A DNA stretch of 64,000 bases from Methylobacterium sp. Leaf91 (GCF_001422815.1 NZ_LMMP01000007.1:62001-126000); one strand, 5' to 3'. Shown: positions 36,882 to 45,451, counted from the stretch's first letter. Program-made: numbers and translations. The notes: generated by a model from the sequence alone, not told the origin.

Positions 36882-37592
36882 CTAGGCGGCCGCGCCCCTC
36901 GCCGCGAGGGCCGAATCCACCCGGAAGCGCAGGTCCCTGGCGCGCGCCTCCACCTCCTCGGCGGAAAACAGCGCGGAGATCAGGGCGATGCCGTCGGCGC
37001 CCGCCGCGATGATGGCGGCGGCGTTGCTGCCGTCGATCCCGGCGATGGCCCCCACCGGAAAACCGGTGCCCCGGGCGAGGCGCGCCCGGAAGGCGATGCG
37101 CGAGAAACCGTCGAGCCCGACCGGCGGATCGGGGTTGTCCTTGCTCGTCGTGGCGAAGACGCCGCCGATGCAGGCATAATCCACGGGCAGGCGATAGAGC
37201 TCGTCGGCCTGAGCCGCCGATTTCAACGTCAGGCCAATGATGGCGCGTGGGCCCAGAATGCGCCGCGCATCCGCCGGGTGCAGGTCCGACTGGCCGAGAT
37301 GCACGCCCTCGGCCTCGGCAGCCAGAGCGAGATCGCAGCGATCGTTGACGAGGAGCGGCACCCCGGTGCCCGCGATGGCCGCGCGGATGGCCCGGATGCG
37401 CGCCAGCGACTCGCGCGCGTTCTCGATGGACTTCTCCCGGTATTGAAGAAGGGTACATCCGCCCGAGACGGCCTCGGCCGCCATATCGGCGAGGTCGTCG
37501 CCGTCATCGCCACAGACGTCCACGTCGAGAATACCGTAGAGCCTCACGTCGACCGGCACGGTCGAGCCCAAGGCGGTGTCGCGTCCGATCAC
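36882..37592 (-). CDS. thiE: Thiamine phosphate synthase ThiE
   Basis: ThiE joins HMP pyrophosphate and thiazole phosphate to thiamine phosphate. Start GTG 37592 has a perfect GGAGG six bases upstream and gives 236 residues; the longer frame upstream is unsupported. Family blocks are 'CTLLQYREKS', 'LLVNDRCDLALAAEAEGVHLGQSDL', 'IGLTLKSAAQADEL' and 'PVGAIAGIDGSNAAAIIAAGADGIALISALF'. With thiD it gives two steps of the thiamine branch; thiC, thiG and others are outside the window. Confidence 0.95.
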   Translation of the reverse strand: MIGRDTALGSTVPVDVRLYGILDVDVCGDDGDDLADMAAEAVSGGCTLLQYREKSIENARESLARIRAIRAAIAGTGVPLLVNDRCDLALAAEAEGVHLGQSDLHPADARRILGPRAIIGLTLKSAAQADELYRLPVDYACIGGVFATTSKDNPDPPVGLDGFSRIAFRARLARGTGFPVGAIAGIDGSNAAAIIAAGADGIALISALFSAEEVEARARDLRFRVDSALAARGAAA

Positions 37593-37741
37593 GTCGTTCC
37601 TCCGGTAAGCCCCAGCGCCCAGGTTCGAGCGGCGGCAATCTAAACGGGTGGCCGTGCCACGCAAAGCCGATCCGCACCGCTTCGCTTGCCGGCCCCGGCC
37701 CATCGGCCTACTCCCCGCCTCGACGAAGCACGGAGATTGGC

Positions 37742-38314
37742 ATGACCACCGAAGCCGGGCGCACGCCGAAGCAGAAGATGATCGCGGGGGAACTCTACCA
37801 CCCCGACGACGCGGAACTCGGTGCCGACCTGCGCGCCTGCCAGGTCTGGCTCGCGCGCTACAACGCCATGCTCGGCCGCCCCGCCGACGAGCGCCGGGTT
37901 CTGCTGCGCGAGACGTTGGCCAATGTCGGCGACGGGGCGGTGATCCGGCCGCCGTTCCATTGCGATTACGGCTTCAACATCAGCATCGGCGCCCACGTCT
38001 TCCTGAACTTCAACTGCGTCATCCTCGATTGCACCACGGTGACGATCGGCGAGCGGACACAGATCGGGCCGGGCGTCCAACTCCTCACGGCGGACCATCC
38101 CCGCGAGGCGGAGGCGCGCGAGGCCGGGCTGGAATTCGCACGCCCCATCGCCATCGGCCGCAATGTCTGGATCGGCGGCGGCGCGCTGATCCTGCCCGGC
38201 GTCACGGTGGGCGACCATGCGATCATCGGGGCCGGCGCCGTCGTCACCCGCGACGTGGCGCCCGGCGCGACAGTCGTCGGCAACCCGGCGCGCCCGGTGT
38301 CCACCAAGGCGTGA
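37742..38314 (+). CDS. Maltose/galactoside O-acetyltransferase-type hexapeptide protein
   Basis: The 190-residue protein has the Maa/NodL/LacA architecture: an N-terminal 'MIAGELYHPDDAELGADLRACQVWLARYNA' segment, then a left-handed beta helix with 'IRPPFHCDYGFNISIGAHVFLNFNCVILD', 'GVQLLTADHP' (catalytic His region) and the end motif 'IGAGAVVTRDVAPGATVVGNPARPV'. It transfers acetyl from acetyl-CoA to a sugar. The substrate is unknown; no nod or sugar gene is adjacent. Confidence 0.93.
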   Translation: MTTEAGRTPKQKMIAGELYHPDDAELGADLRACQVWLARYNAMLGRPADERRVLLRETLANVGDGAVIRPPFHCDYGFNISIGAHVFLNFNCVILDCTTVTIGERTQIGPGVQLLTADHPREAEAREAGLEFARPIAIGRNVWIGGGALILPGVTVGDHAIIGAGAVVTRDVAPGATVVGNPARPVSTKA

Positions 38315-38362
38315 GGCGACGCGCGCATCCTTTCGCGCGTTGATTCCGGCAGGCAATCTGCC

Positions 38363-39397
38363 ATGAGACCCATTCACGGACCGGGGGGCGGACAGGTGAC
38401 GAGGGGGCAGGACGGATTTGCAGCGGAAGCGGCCGATGCGCTTCCCAATCCGTCGGCGGTCGGGCTCGTCGCCGTCATCGTCGCGGCGACGGATGGCGAG
38501 CCGCGCGCCCTCACCGTGAAGGTGCCGGGCCAGGCCGCGAGCCGCGAGACCGGATTGCCGTCCGGTCCCCTCGTGCCGGAGCACCCGACCCTGGAACGCG
38601 GTCTGCGCGCCTGGGTGGAGCGCCAGACCCAGCAGCGCCTCGGCTATGTGGAGCAGCTCTACACGTTCGGAGACCGCGACCGGCAGGGCGACGATTCGGG
38701 CGGCCTTCACTCTTTGTCCGTGGCCTATCTCGCTCTGGTCCGCGAGATGCGGTCGGCGGCGCTCGCCGAGGCGTCGTGGCACAATTGGTACGCGTTCCTT
38801 CCCTGGGAGGATTGGCGCGCGGGCCGGCCCGCGACCCTCGACGAGATCGAGGCCAAGCTCCTGGCCTGGGCGGCCGGGACATCCGATGCCAAGGTCAGGC
38901 GGCGGCGTGAGGACAGGCTCGGCCTCACCTTCGGCATCGGCGGCGGGGCCTGGAACGAGGAGCGCGTGCTCGAACGCTACGAACTCCTGTTCGAGGCCGG
39001 TCTGATCCCCGAAGCGCGGGGACAGGCCGGGGAAGCAAATGCTGCCGAATTCGCCACGACGGGCCGGCCCATGACGTTCGATCACCGCAGGGTGCTCGCC
39101 ACGGCGATCGGACGCTTGCGTGGCAAGATCAAGTATCGCCCCGTGGTGTTCGAGCTGATGCCGCCGACCTTCACCCTGTTCCAGTTGCAGCGCACCGTGG
39201 AGGCCCTGTCGGGCGCCAATCTCCACAAGCAAAATTTCCGTCGACTCGTCGCCCAGCAGGGGCTGGTGGAGGAGACCGACGAAGTTACCAGCGGCGCGGC
39301 AGGGCGGCCCGCCCGGCTCGTCCGCTTCCGCCGTGAGGTGCTGTTGGAGCGCCCCGCGCCGGGGTTCCGGCTGACCCCTTCGCGACGGTCGCCCTGA
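38363..39397 (+). CDS. nadQ: NadQ-type repressor of NAD biosynthesis (Nudix-like plus winged helix)
   Basis: This 344-residue protein resembles the COG4111 alphaproteobacterial NAD regulator, NadQ, in which a Nudix-like sensor (about 25-190, with 'VERQTQQRLGYVEQLYTFGDRDR') precedes a winged helix (about 230-335, 'IKYRPVVFELMPPTFTLFQLQRTVEALSG'). Nudix-like regulators of this kind sense NAD-related nucleotides. A Nudix box with all catalytic Glu residues is not evident, consistent with a sensor. It lies 1.5 kb upstream of nadABC, and two near-identical 17-bp palindromes precede nadA. Alternative: another Nudix-related regulator such as NrtR. Confidence 0.87.
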   Translation: MRPIHGPGGGQVTRGQDGFAAEAADALPNPSAVGLVAVIVAATDGEPRALTVKVPGQAASRETGLPSGPLVPEHPTLERGLRAWVERQTQQRLGYVEQLYTFGDRDRQGDDSGGLHSLSVAYLALVREMRSAALAEASWHNWYAFLPWEDWRAGRPATLDEIEAKLLAWAAGTSDAKVRRRREDRLGLTFGIGGGAWNEERVLERYELLFEAGLIPEARGQAGEANAAEFATTGRPMTFDHRRVLATAIGRLRGKIKYRPVVFELMPPTFTLFQLQRTVEALSGANLHKQNFRRLVAQQGLVEETDEVTSGAAGRPARLVRFRREVLLERPAPGFRLTPSRRSP

Positions 39398-39454
39398 GGC
39401 ATCGCGTGCCGAGACACGTTTCGGCCCTGGCGACGCGGCAATCGCGGGTGGGGC

Positions 39455-39799
39455 CTACATTGCCGCCAGGATCGATTCCAGCATGGCGCGGCTCGTCTCG
39501 AGCGCCGCGATGCGCTCGTCCACCTCGCCGATGTGCCGGCGTAACGTTTGCCGAAGCTCGTCGCAGGGTTCGAATGCGCCGCGCCCGGCGAGCGCGCAGG
39601 GCAGGAACACGCGGATGACCGGCAAGGTCATTCCGGCCGCGCCGAGCGTCCTGATCCGCCGGACGGTTTCCTCGTCCAGCGGCGTGTAATCGCGATACCC
39701 GGAGGCGGTGCGCTCCGGCGCGAGCAGCCCCTCCCCTTCGTAATAGCGCAGCATGCGCACGCTGACGCCCGTGCGCTTCGATAGCGTCCCAATCCGCAT
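39455..39799 (-). CDS. MerR-family transcriptional regulator
   Basis: The 114-residue protein opens with the MerR DNA-binding motif 'MRIGTLSKRTGVSVRMLRYYEGEGLLAPERTASGYRDY', followed by a dimerisation helix (80-112). It has only two central Cys (in 'FLPCALAG' and 'EPCDEL') and no C-terminal metal-binding tail, so a metal-sensor function is not certain. It is divergent from the aminotransferase-IV gene, and the gap contains a 19-bp-spacer promoter with a dyad, the standard target of a MerR activator. Confidence 0.93.
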   Translation of the reverse strand: MRIGTLSKRTGVSVRMLRYYEGEGLLAPERTASGYRDYTPLDEETVRRIRTLGAAGMTLPVIRVFLPCALAGRGAFEPCDELRQTLRRHIGEVDERIAALETSRAMLESILAAM

Positions 39800-39805
39800 T
39801 GGCCG

Positions 39806-39836
39806 TTGACCCTGACAGTGCTGTCACGGATTAAGG
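39806..39836 (+). promoter_or_regulatory. MerR-type promoter with 19-bp spacer and dyad
   Basis: TTGACC (39806-39811) and TTAAGG (39831-39836) are separated by exactly 19 bases, which contain the dyad TGACAG-TG-CTGTCA (39813-39826). MerR activators bind such over-long spacers and untwist them. The promoter reads toward the aminotransferase-IV gene and places the start of transcription near 39843, 34 bases before ATG 39877. The -10 hexamer is a poor match to consensus. Confidence 0.7.
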
Positions 39837-39876
39837 CTGCGGCTCTTCGATGGAAACCAGTCGAGAGCGCTTTCCC

Positions 39877-40689
39877 ATGACAGACGTCTTCGCCACCCAT
39901 GCCTGGATCGACGGGCGCATCGCCACCGCCTCCGACCTCGCCCCCCTCGCCTTCGCCGGGTTCGCGCATTTTACCGCCATGCAGGTCCGTGACCGGCGCG
40001 TGAGAGGGTTGGACCTTCATCTGGAGCGCCTTCTCGACGGGTCGCAGGCACTGTTCGGCTGCACCATTCCTGAGGAGCGCATACGAGACGCACTTCGGAC
40101 CGCCATCGCGGGCGCCCCCGGCGACCTGTCGCTCACCGCGACAGTGTTCTCGCGCAACGGCGAGTTCCGCCTCGACTGCGCAGCGGAAATATTCTCGATT
40201 CTAGTTCGAACCTTTCCGCCGAGTGACGGCCCCGCCGGCCCGCTGAAACTGGCCCTCACGCCGCATGAGCGTTGGCGCCCGGAGGTCAAGCATGTGGGCG
40301 AATCGGCAAAGACCCATCTCCTGCGCGAGGCTGCCCGGATGGGCTTCGACGATGCCGCGTTCGTCGATCGTCAGGGGAGTATCGGCGAAGCGACGATCTG
40401 GAACCTGGCCTTCTGGGACGGAGTGTCGGTGACATGGCCGAAGGCCGACATCCTGGCCGGGGTCACGATGGGAATTGTCCGCCGTCGATTGACCGCCCTC
40501 GGTGTCCCCCAGCGCGAGGCGGTCGTAGCGGCGGACGGGCTCCACGAGTTTGCCGGAGCCGTCGCGATGAATTCCTGGACGCCGGCCGTCGCTATATCGT
40601 CCATCGGCACCGTCACCCTGCCGCGATCCGACGAACTCACCGCCCTGCTGCATCGTGCCTATCGGACCGAACCGGCACTCGACCTCTGA
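39877..40689 (+). CDS. Aminotransferase class IV family protein
   Basis: From ATG 39877 the 270-residue protein belongs to the fold-IV PLP enzymes (BCAT/ADCL-like). 'LHLERLLDGSQALFG', 'EVKHVGESAKTHLLREAARMG' (Lys that may bind PLP), 'DDAAFVDRQGSIGEATIWNLAFWDG' and 'GVTMGIVRRRLTALGVPQ' match family blocks. Whether it is aminotransferase, lyase or other is not clear. It is probably under the divergent MerR regulator. An ATG at 39850 is less likely because it is only seven bases from the predicted transcription start. Confidence 0.88.
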   Translation: MTDVFATHAWIDGRIATASDLAPLAFAGFAHFTAMQVRDRRVRGLDLHLERLLDGSQALFGCTIPEERIRDALRTAIAGAPGDLSLTATVFSRNGEFRLDCAAEIFSILVRTFPPSDGPAGPLKLALTPHERWRPEVKHVGESAKTHLLREAARMGFDDAAFVDRQGSIGEATIWNLAFWDGVSVTWPKADILAGVTMGIVRRRLTALGVPQREAVVAADGLHEFAGAVAMNSWTPAVAISSIGTVTLPRSDELTALLHRAYRTEPALDL

Positions 40690-40796
40690 ACGTCCTTGTC
40701 CCCTCACGCGATCAGGAACTATCGCGCTCGACCACGAGGGAAGGGACGGCGATGGCGGAGGATGACGTTTGCACAATATCGCAATGCAAAATGAAT

Positions 40797-40813
40797 ATGC
40801 TCAGGCTCAGCAT
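40797..40813. promoter_or_regulatory. Upstream NadQ operator candidate
   Basis: ATGCTCAGGCTCAGCAT is a 17-bp near-perfect palindrome (one mismatched pair), extended on both sides to ATAT...ATAT. It shares its first eight and last six bases with the second site at 40856-40872, so the two probably bind the same protein. It lies 75 bases before the nadA ATG. Confidence 0.75.
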
Positions 40814-40855
40814 ATCTAGACAAGCGTATCTCACACGCCTACGTTAGTCGGCACA

Positions 40856-40872
40856 ATGCTCAGATTGAGCAT
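40856..40872. promoter_or_regulatory. Downstream NadQ operator candidate
   Basis: ATGCTCAGATTGAGCAT is a 17-bp palindrome with one mismatched pair, 16 bases before the nadA start codon, in the leader. Together with 40797-40813 its centre-to-centre distance is 59 bp. A repressor here would block transcription or early elongation. The ATG inside it is not the nadA start. Confidence 0.78.
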
Positions 40873-40888
40873 AATTGAGGACGCGACC

Positions 40889-41899
40889 ATGGCGGCCACG
40901 AGTTTCCCGATCGACCGGGTTTCGACCCTGCCTCTGCCCGATATCTACGCCCGCGTGAGCCGGCATGTTCCGGCCATCGAATGGCCGGCCCTGGCCGATG
41001 ACGTCGCGGCGATCCTGGAGCTGAAGAAGACACGCAACGCGGTGATCCTCGCTCACAACTACCAGGCGCCCGAGATCTTCCACACCGTGTCGGACATCGT
41101 CGGCGACAGCCTGGCGCTGGCCCGCGAGGCGATCAACGTGGATGCCGACGTGATCGTGCTGGCCGGCGTCCATTTCATGGCGGAGACGGCCAAGCTGCTC
41201 AATCCGGGCAAGACCGTCCTGATCCCCGACATGCGGGCCGGGTGCTCGCTCGCCGATTCGATCACCGCCGCCGACGTGCGGGGACTTCGCGAGAAGTATC
41301 CCGGCGTGCCGATCGTGACCTACGTCAACACCTCCGCCGCCGTGAAGGCGGAATCGGACGTGTGCTGCACCTCCGGCAACGCGGTGGACGTGGTGCGCTC
41401 GCTCAATGCGCCGCGCGTCCTGATGATTCCCGACGAGTTCCTGGCGCAGAACGTCCAGGTTCTGGTGCCCGAGGTCGAGATCCTCACCTGGGCCGGCCAT
41501 TGCGAGGTCCACGAGCAGTTCACACCCGCCGATATCGACGAGGTGCGCGAGAGCTATCCCGGCGTCACCGTCATCGCCCATCCGGAATGCCCGCCCGACG
41601 TGGTGGCGGCATCGGACTTCTCGGGTTCGACCGCGATGATGATGAACTTCGTCACAGAGAAGCGGCCGCGTCAGGTGGTGCTCGTGACGGAATGCTCCAT
41701 GGGCGACAACATCGCCGCCGCCAACCCGGACATCGAGTTCATCAAGCCCTGCAACATGTGTCCGCACATGAAGCGGATGTCGCTGCGGAACATCCGCCAC
41801 GCCCTGGAGACCCTCACCCATGAGGTGACGGTGGAGCCGGAACTCGCCGAGCGCGCTCGCGCGGCGGTGGAGCGCATGCTCGCGGTGCGTCCGCGATGA
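40889..41899 (+). CDS. nadA: Quinolinate synthase NadA
   Basis: NadA condenses iminoaspartate with DHAP to quinolinate and needs a 4Fe-4S cluster. Start ATG 40889 has GAGGA seven bases upstream; the frame from 40856 begins inside an operator. The 336-residue protein shows 'AVILAHNYQAPEIFHTVSDIVGDSLAL', 'DMRAGCSLADSI', 'CCTSGNAVDVV', 'AGHCEVHEQF', 'AHPECPPDVV' and 'PCNMCPHMKRMSL', with the cluster cysteines. It overlaps nadB by four bases. Confidence 0.98.
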   Translation: MAATSFPIDRVSTLPLPDIYARVSRHVPAIEWPALADDVAAILELKKTRNAVILAHNYQAPEIFHTVSDIVGDSLALAREAINVDADVIVLAGVHFMAETAKLLNPGKTVLIPDMRAGCSLADSITAADVRGLREKYPGVPIVTYVNTSAAVKAESDVCCTSGNAVDVVRSLNAPRVLMIPDEFLAQNVQVLVPEVEILTWAGHCEVHEQFTPADIDEVRESYPGVTVIAHPECPPDVVAASDFSGSTAMMMNFVTEKRPRQVVLVTECSMGDNIAAANPDIEFIKPCNMCPHMKRMSLRNIRHALETLTHEVTVEPELAERARAAVERMLAVRPR

Positions 41900-43437
41900 A
41901 CGCGCACTCCCCGTTCTCCTTCACCCTCCCCGGCTCGGACCGTGTGATCGTAGTCGGCGCCGGCGTCGCCGGTCTCGCCACGGCTTTGCGGCTCAGCCCC
42001 CGCCCGGTCACCCTCGTCACCGCTTCTCCCTTGGGAAGCGGCACGGCGACGGGCTGGGCGCAGGGCGGCATTGCCGCCGCCATGGCCGAGGACGATGCCG
42101 CCGCACTGCATGCGGCGGACACGGAAGCTGCCGGCGCCGGCCTCACCGACCCGGCCGTCGCGCTGCGGGTGGCGCAAGCCGGCCCCGGCCTGATCGACTG
42201 GCTCGTCGGCCTCGGCGCGCCCTTCGACCGGGATGCCGTCGGTGCCCTGGCGCTCGGCCTCGAAGCGGCGCATTCGCGCCGCCGCATCGTCCGGGCGGGC
42301 GGCGATTCCACCGGGCGGATGGTGCTCGACACGCTGCTGAAGGCCGTCGCGCTGACGCCCTCCATCGAGATCCTGGTCGCCAATGTCCGCGGCCTGCTGC
42401 AGGACGAGAGCGGCGCCGTCGCCGGCCTGATCTGCGAGCGCGACGGTGCCTCGGTGCGGCTCGAAGCGCGGTCGGTCGTGCTCGCCACCGGCGGGCTCGG
42501 CTCCCTCTACGCCTCCACCACCAACCCGTGCGGGGCGACCGGCCGAGGGCTGGCGCTGGCGGCGCGCGCCGGGGCGACCTTGCGCGACATGGAGTTCGTG
42601 CAGTTCCACCCCACCGCCATCTCGGTGGGACTGGACCCGATGCCGCTCGCCACCGAAGCCCTGCGCGGCGAGGGCGCGCGGTTGATCGACAGCGAGGGCG
42701 AACCGGTGATGGCCGGTATCGCCGGGGGCGATCTCGCTCCCCGCGACGTGGTCGCCCGGGCGATTTTCCAGGCGAGGCGGCGCGGCACCGAGGTCTTCCT
42801 CGATTGTCGCGGTGCCCTCGGCGCCCGCATGGCGACGCGGTTCCCCACCGTGGCCGGCCTCTGCACCGCCTCCGGCATCGACCCGCAGCGCCAGCCGATC
42901 CCCGTGCGCCCGGCGGCGCATTACCATATGGGCGGCATCAAGGTGGACGGCACCGGCGCCAGCACCGTGCCCGGCCTGTTCGCCTGCGGCGAAGTCGCCT
43001 CCACCGGACTGCACGGCGCGAACCGCCTCGCCAGCAATTCGCTCCTCGAGGCGATGGCCTTCGCCCCCTGGATCGCCGAGGCTGTTGCGTCCGTCCCCGC
43101 CCCCGGTCCGGCTTCGATCGCCGAGCCGTGCCGGCGCGACGACGCCGATCACGACGCGATCCGCCGGATCATGGAAGCCGATGTCGGGGTGGTGCGCGAC
43201 GCCGAAGGCCTGACCGACGCTGTGCGCCGCCTGGCGCCGGCGGCGAGGCAGGGCTCCGACTCGGCCCTCACCGGATTGATGGTCGCGACCTCCGCCCTGT
43301 CCCGCCTGGAGAGCCGGGGCGCCCATTGGCGCAGCGACCACCCGGACCAGGCGCCGGCCCGGCACAGCGAAGTGACCCTGGCCGAGGTCTGGCGGATGGC
43401 GGAGACCGTCTCGGTCGATGCGGTCGCTCCGGTTTAG
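41896..43437 (+). CDS. nadB: L-aspartate oxidase NadB
   Basis: NadB oxidises aspartate to iminoaspartate using FAD. The 513-residue protein shows the dinucleotide motif 'VIVVGAGVAGLATALRL', the FAD 'GTATGWAQGGIAAAM' block, 'RDMEFVQFHPTA', 'AAHYHMGGIKVD' (active-site region) and 'TGLHGANRLASNSLLEAM'. Its ATG overlaps the nadA stop (ATGA), so the proteins are made together. A repeat lies between it and nadC. Confidence 0.98.
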   Translation: MNAHSPFSFTLPGSDRVIVVGAGVAGLATALRLSPRPVTLVTASPLGSGTATGWAQGGIAAAMAEDDAAALHAADTEAAGAGLTDPAVALRVAQAGPGLIDWLVGLGAPFDRDAVGALALGLEAAHSRRRIVRAGGDSTGRMVLDTLLKAVALTPSIEILVANVRGLLQDESGAVAGLICERDGASVRLEARSVVLATGGLGSLYASTTNPCGATGRGLALAARAGATLRDMEFVQFHPTAISVGLDPMPLATEALRGEGARLIDSEGEPVMAGIAGGDLAPRDVVARAIFQARRRGTEVFLDCRGALGARMATRFPTVAGLCTASGIDPQRQPIPVRPAAHYHMGGIKVDGTGASTVPGLFACGEVASTGLHGANRLASNSLLEAMAFAPWIAEAVASVPAPGPASIAEPCRRDDADHDAIRRIMEADVGVVRDAEGLTDAVRRLAPAARQGSDSALTGLMVATSALSRLESRGAHWRSDHPDQAPARHSEVTLAEVWRMAETVSVDAVAPV

Positions 43438-43477
43438 ATCGGACGATCGGAATCGTCTTGGGATGATCCCACCCATC

Positions 43478-43594
43478 GACCTCATCCTGAAGTGCCCGCG
43501 CGAGCGGGCCTCGAAGGAGAGTTCCAGCTACCCCATGCGAGATGGAGGCCTCCTTCGAGGGCTCCGCTTCGCTCCGCCACCTCAGGACGAGGTC
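43478..43594. repeat. Palindromic intergenic repeat between nadB and nadC
   Basis: GACCTCATCCTGA (43478-43490) is complementary, with one mismatch, to TCAGGACGAGGTC (43582-43594). Inner segments GCCTCGAAGGAG and CTCCTTCGAGG also pair. The design is shared with a shorter element at 51067-51113. It is probably a dispersed Methylobacterium-type palindrome; it splits the nad operon without a visible promoter. Confidence 0.75.
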
Positions 43595-43644
43595 AGTGGG
43601 CGGATCGTCGGCCCCCTACCAGCGACCATCATACGAGCGAACCC

Positions 43645-44505
43645 ATGAGCGATGCCCGTCTCGTCCCCCTCCCCCGTCTCCTCGTGGAGCCGATCGTCCG
43701 CGCGGCTTTGCTCGAAGATCTCGGCCGCGCCGGCGACATCACCACCGACGCGATCGTGCCCGCCGATGCCCGCCTCTCCGGCGTCATCGCGGCCCGGCAG
43801 GACGGGGTGATCTCCGGCGTCGATGCGGCCATCATCGCCTTCGCGCTGATCGACCCGGCCGTGTCGGTCATCGTCGAACGCCACGACGGCGCGCGGGTCT
43901 CCCCCGGCGACGTGGTGATCCGGCTCGACGGTCCGGCGCGCGCCATCCTCACCGCCGAGCGCGTGGCGCTGAATCTCCTGTGCCGCATGTCCGGCGTGGC
44001 CACCGCCACGGCAGGGCTCGTGGAGGCTGCGCGGCCGCACGGCAAGGCGCGGATCGTCTGCACCCGCAAGACCACGCCGGGCCTGCGTTCCCTGGAAAAA
44101 CACGCGGTCCGGGCCGGGGGCGGCTCCAACCACCGCTATGGCCTCGACGATGCCGTGCTCATCAAGGACAACCACGTCGCCGTGGCCGGCGGGATCGTTC
44201 CCGCCATCGAACGGGCACGGGCCTATTCCGGGCATCTCGTGAAGATCGAGATCGAGGTCGACACCCTGGACCAGCTGGCCGAGGCCCTGTCGGTCCGCGC
44301 CGATGCGGTGCTCCTCGACAACATGTCCCCGGACCAGCTGCGTGAGGCCGTACGGATGATCGACGGGCGCGCCATTGCGGAGGCCTCGGGCCGCATCAAC
44401 CGCGAGACGGTGGGGGCCATCGCCGCCTCCGGCGTCGACCTGATCTCCAGCGGCTGGATCACGCATAGCGCACCGATCATCGACCTCGGCCTCGACGCGG
44501 TCTGA
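43645..44505 (+). CDS. nadC: Nicotinate-nucleotide pyrophosphorylase NadC
   Basis: NadC converts quinolinate and PRPP to nicotinate mononucleotide. From ATG 43645 it has 286 residues, with 'ALLEDLGRAGDITTDAIVPADA', 'LLCRMSGVATATAGLVEAARPHG', 'CTRKTTPGLRSLEKHAVRAGGGSNHRYGLDDAVLIKDNHV', 'IEIEVDTLDQLAEAL' and the closing 'GVDLISSGWITHSAPIIDLGLD'. A longer frame from 43492 starts in the repeat and is not credible. It is downstream of nadB and likely in the same regulon. Confidence 0.98.
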   Translation: MSDARLVPLPRLLVEPIVRAALLEDLGRAGDITTDAIVPADARLSGVIAARQDGVISGVDAAIIAFALIDPAVSVIVERHDGARVSPGDVVIRLDGPARAILTAERVALNLLCRMSGVATATAGLVEAARPHGKARIVCTRKTTPGLRSLEKHAVRAGGGSNHRYGLDDAVLIKDNHVAVAGGIVPAIERARAYSGHLVKIEIEVDTLDQLAEALSVRADAVLLDNMSPDQLREAVRMIDGRAIAEASGRINRETVGAIAASGVDLISSGWITHSAPIIDLGLDAV

Positions 44506-44523
44506 TCTGGCGTATTCGGACGT

Positions 44524-44552
44524 CCGACGCGGGTCCGGTTCCGCCGCGTCGG
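44524..44552 (+). terminator. Hairpin after nadC
   Basis: CCGACGCGG (44524-44532) pairs with CCGCGTCGG (44544-44552) around an 11-base loop, 18 bases after the stop of nadC. The following bases (ATATTGTT) are only mildly T-rich, so it is a plausible but weak terminator of the nad operon. Confidence 0.5.
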
Positions 44553-44779
44553 ATATTGTTCCCGGCTGACAGGGTCCCCTAATAATAATCCCTGCGAATA
44601 CGGCTAAGCCGCCACACTGTGGCCACGGAGTCACGACCCCGCCACAACCATCGCTTCATCGCGAATTCAGCTTGGCTTTGGGGCGGCAGCGTTTACGTCT
44701 TGGCGATCGGAAAACGGTATCCTGCGTTGCGTTACCGACCGTGTTTCCCCAACGTTTCGCCTGCCTTCGAGAGGCTTTG

Positions 44780-45451
44780 ATGCGCCGTATCGCCCCCGCC
44801 CTGTCCGGGCTCGTCTGCATGGTTGGTGTCTGGGCCTCGCCCGCCGCCGCCTATGAGATCGACCCGCTTACCCGTCAGCCCCTGGACAACGCGCTGGTGC
44901 TGCGCGTGCGTCCGCAGGCGGAGCCTGCCCCGGCCGTCGTGGCGGTGCCCACCGCCAACGCCTCGCTCAACCCGGCCGACCCGATGGCCTCGGCCGTGCC
45001 GCAGATGTCGGCGATCCAGCGCGAGCAGGTCGCCTTCGGCGGCAATTACGCTCCCGGCACCATCGTGGTCTCCACGGCCGAGCGCCGGTTGTACTACGTG
45101 CTCGGCGGCGGTCAGGCCCTGCGCTACGGCGTCGGCGTCGGTCGTCCCGGCTTCACCTGGGGCGGCACCCAGACCATCACGATGAAGCGGGAATGGCCCG
45201 ATTGGCGTCCCCCGGCCGAAATGCTGCGCCGTCGTCCCGACCTGCCGCGCTTCATGAAGGGCGGCATCGAGAACCCGCTCGGCGCCCGCGCCATGTATCT
45301 CGGCGGCTCGATCTACCGCATCCACGGCTCCAACGAGCCGGAAACGATCGGCACCGCCGTCTCGTCGGGCTGCATCCGCATGACCAACGACGACGTGGCC
45401 GATCTCTACACCCGCGCCAAGGTCGGCGCGAAGGTCATCGTTCAGCGCTGA
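44780..45451 (+). CDS. Secreted L,D-transpeptidase (YkuD domain)
   Basis: The 223-residue protein has a signal peptide (cleavage after about residue 24, ASPAAA) and a YkuD catalytic domain (about 95-222). The His motif is in 'YRIHGSNEPETIG' and the nucleophile Cys in 'SSGCIRM', the alphaproteobacterial variant of SHGC. It links peptidoglycan stems or attaches proteins to the wall. Start ATG 44780 has GAGAGG upstream. In Hyphomicrobiales such enzymes are abundant and L,D-crosslinks support polar growth. Confidence 0.93.
   Translation: MRRIAPALSGLVCMVGVWASPAAAYEIDPLTRQPLDNALVLRVRPQAEPAPAVVAVPTANASLNPADPMASAVPQMSAIQREQVAFGGNYAPGTIVVSTAERRLYYVLGGGQALRYGVGVGRPGFTWGGTQTITMKREWPDWRPPAEMLRRRPDLPRFMKGGIENPLGARAMYLGGSIYRIHGSNEPETIGTAVSSGCIRMTNDDVADLYTRAKVGAKVIVQR

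Noticed and set aside
36651..37741. TPP riboswitch for thiD/thiE
   Set aside because: I could not find the conserved CTGAGA-type core or its partner helices upstream of either gene.
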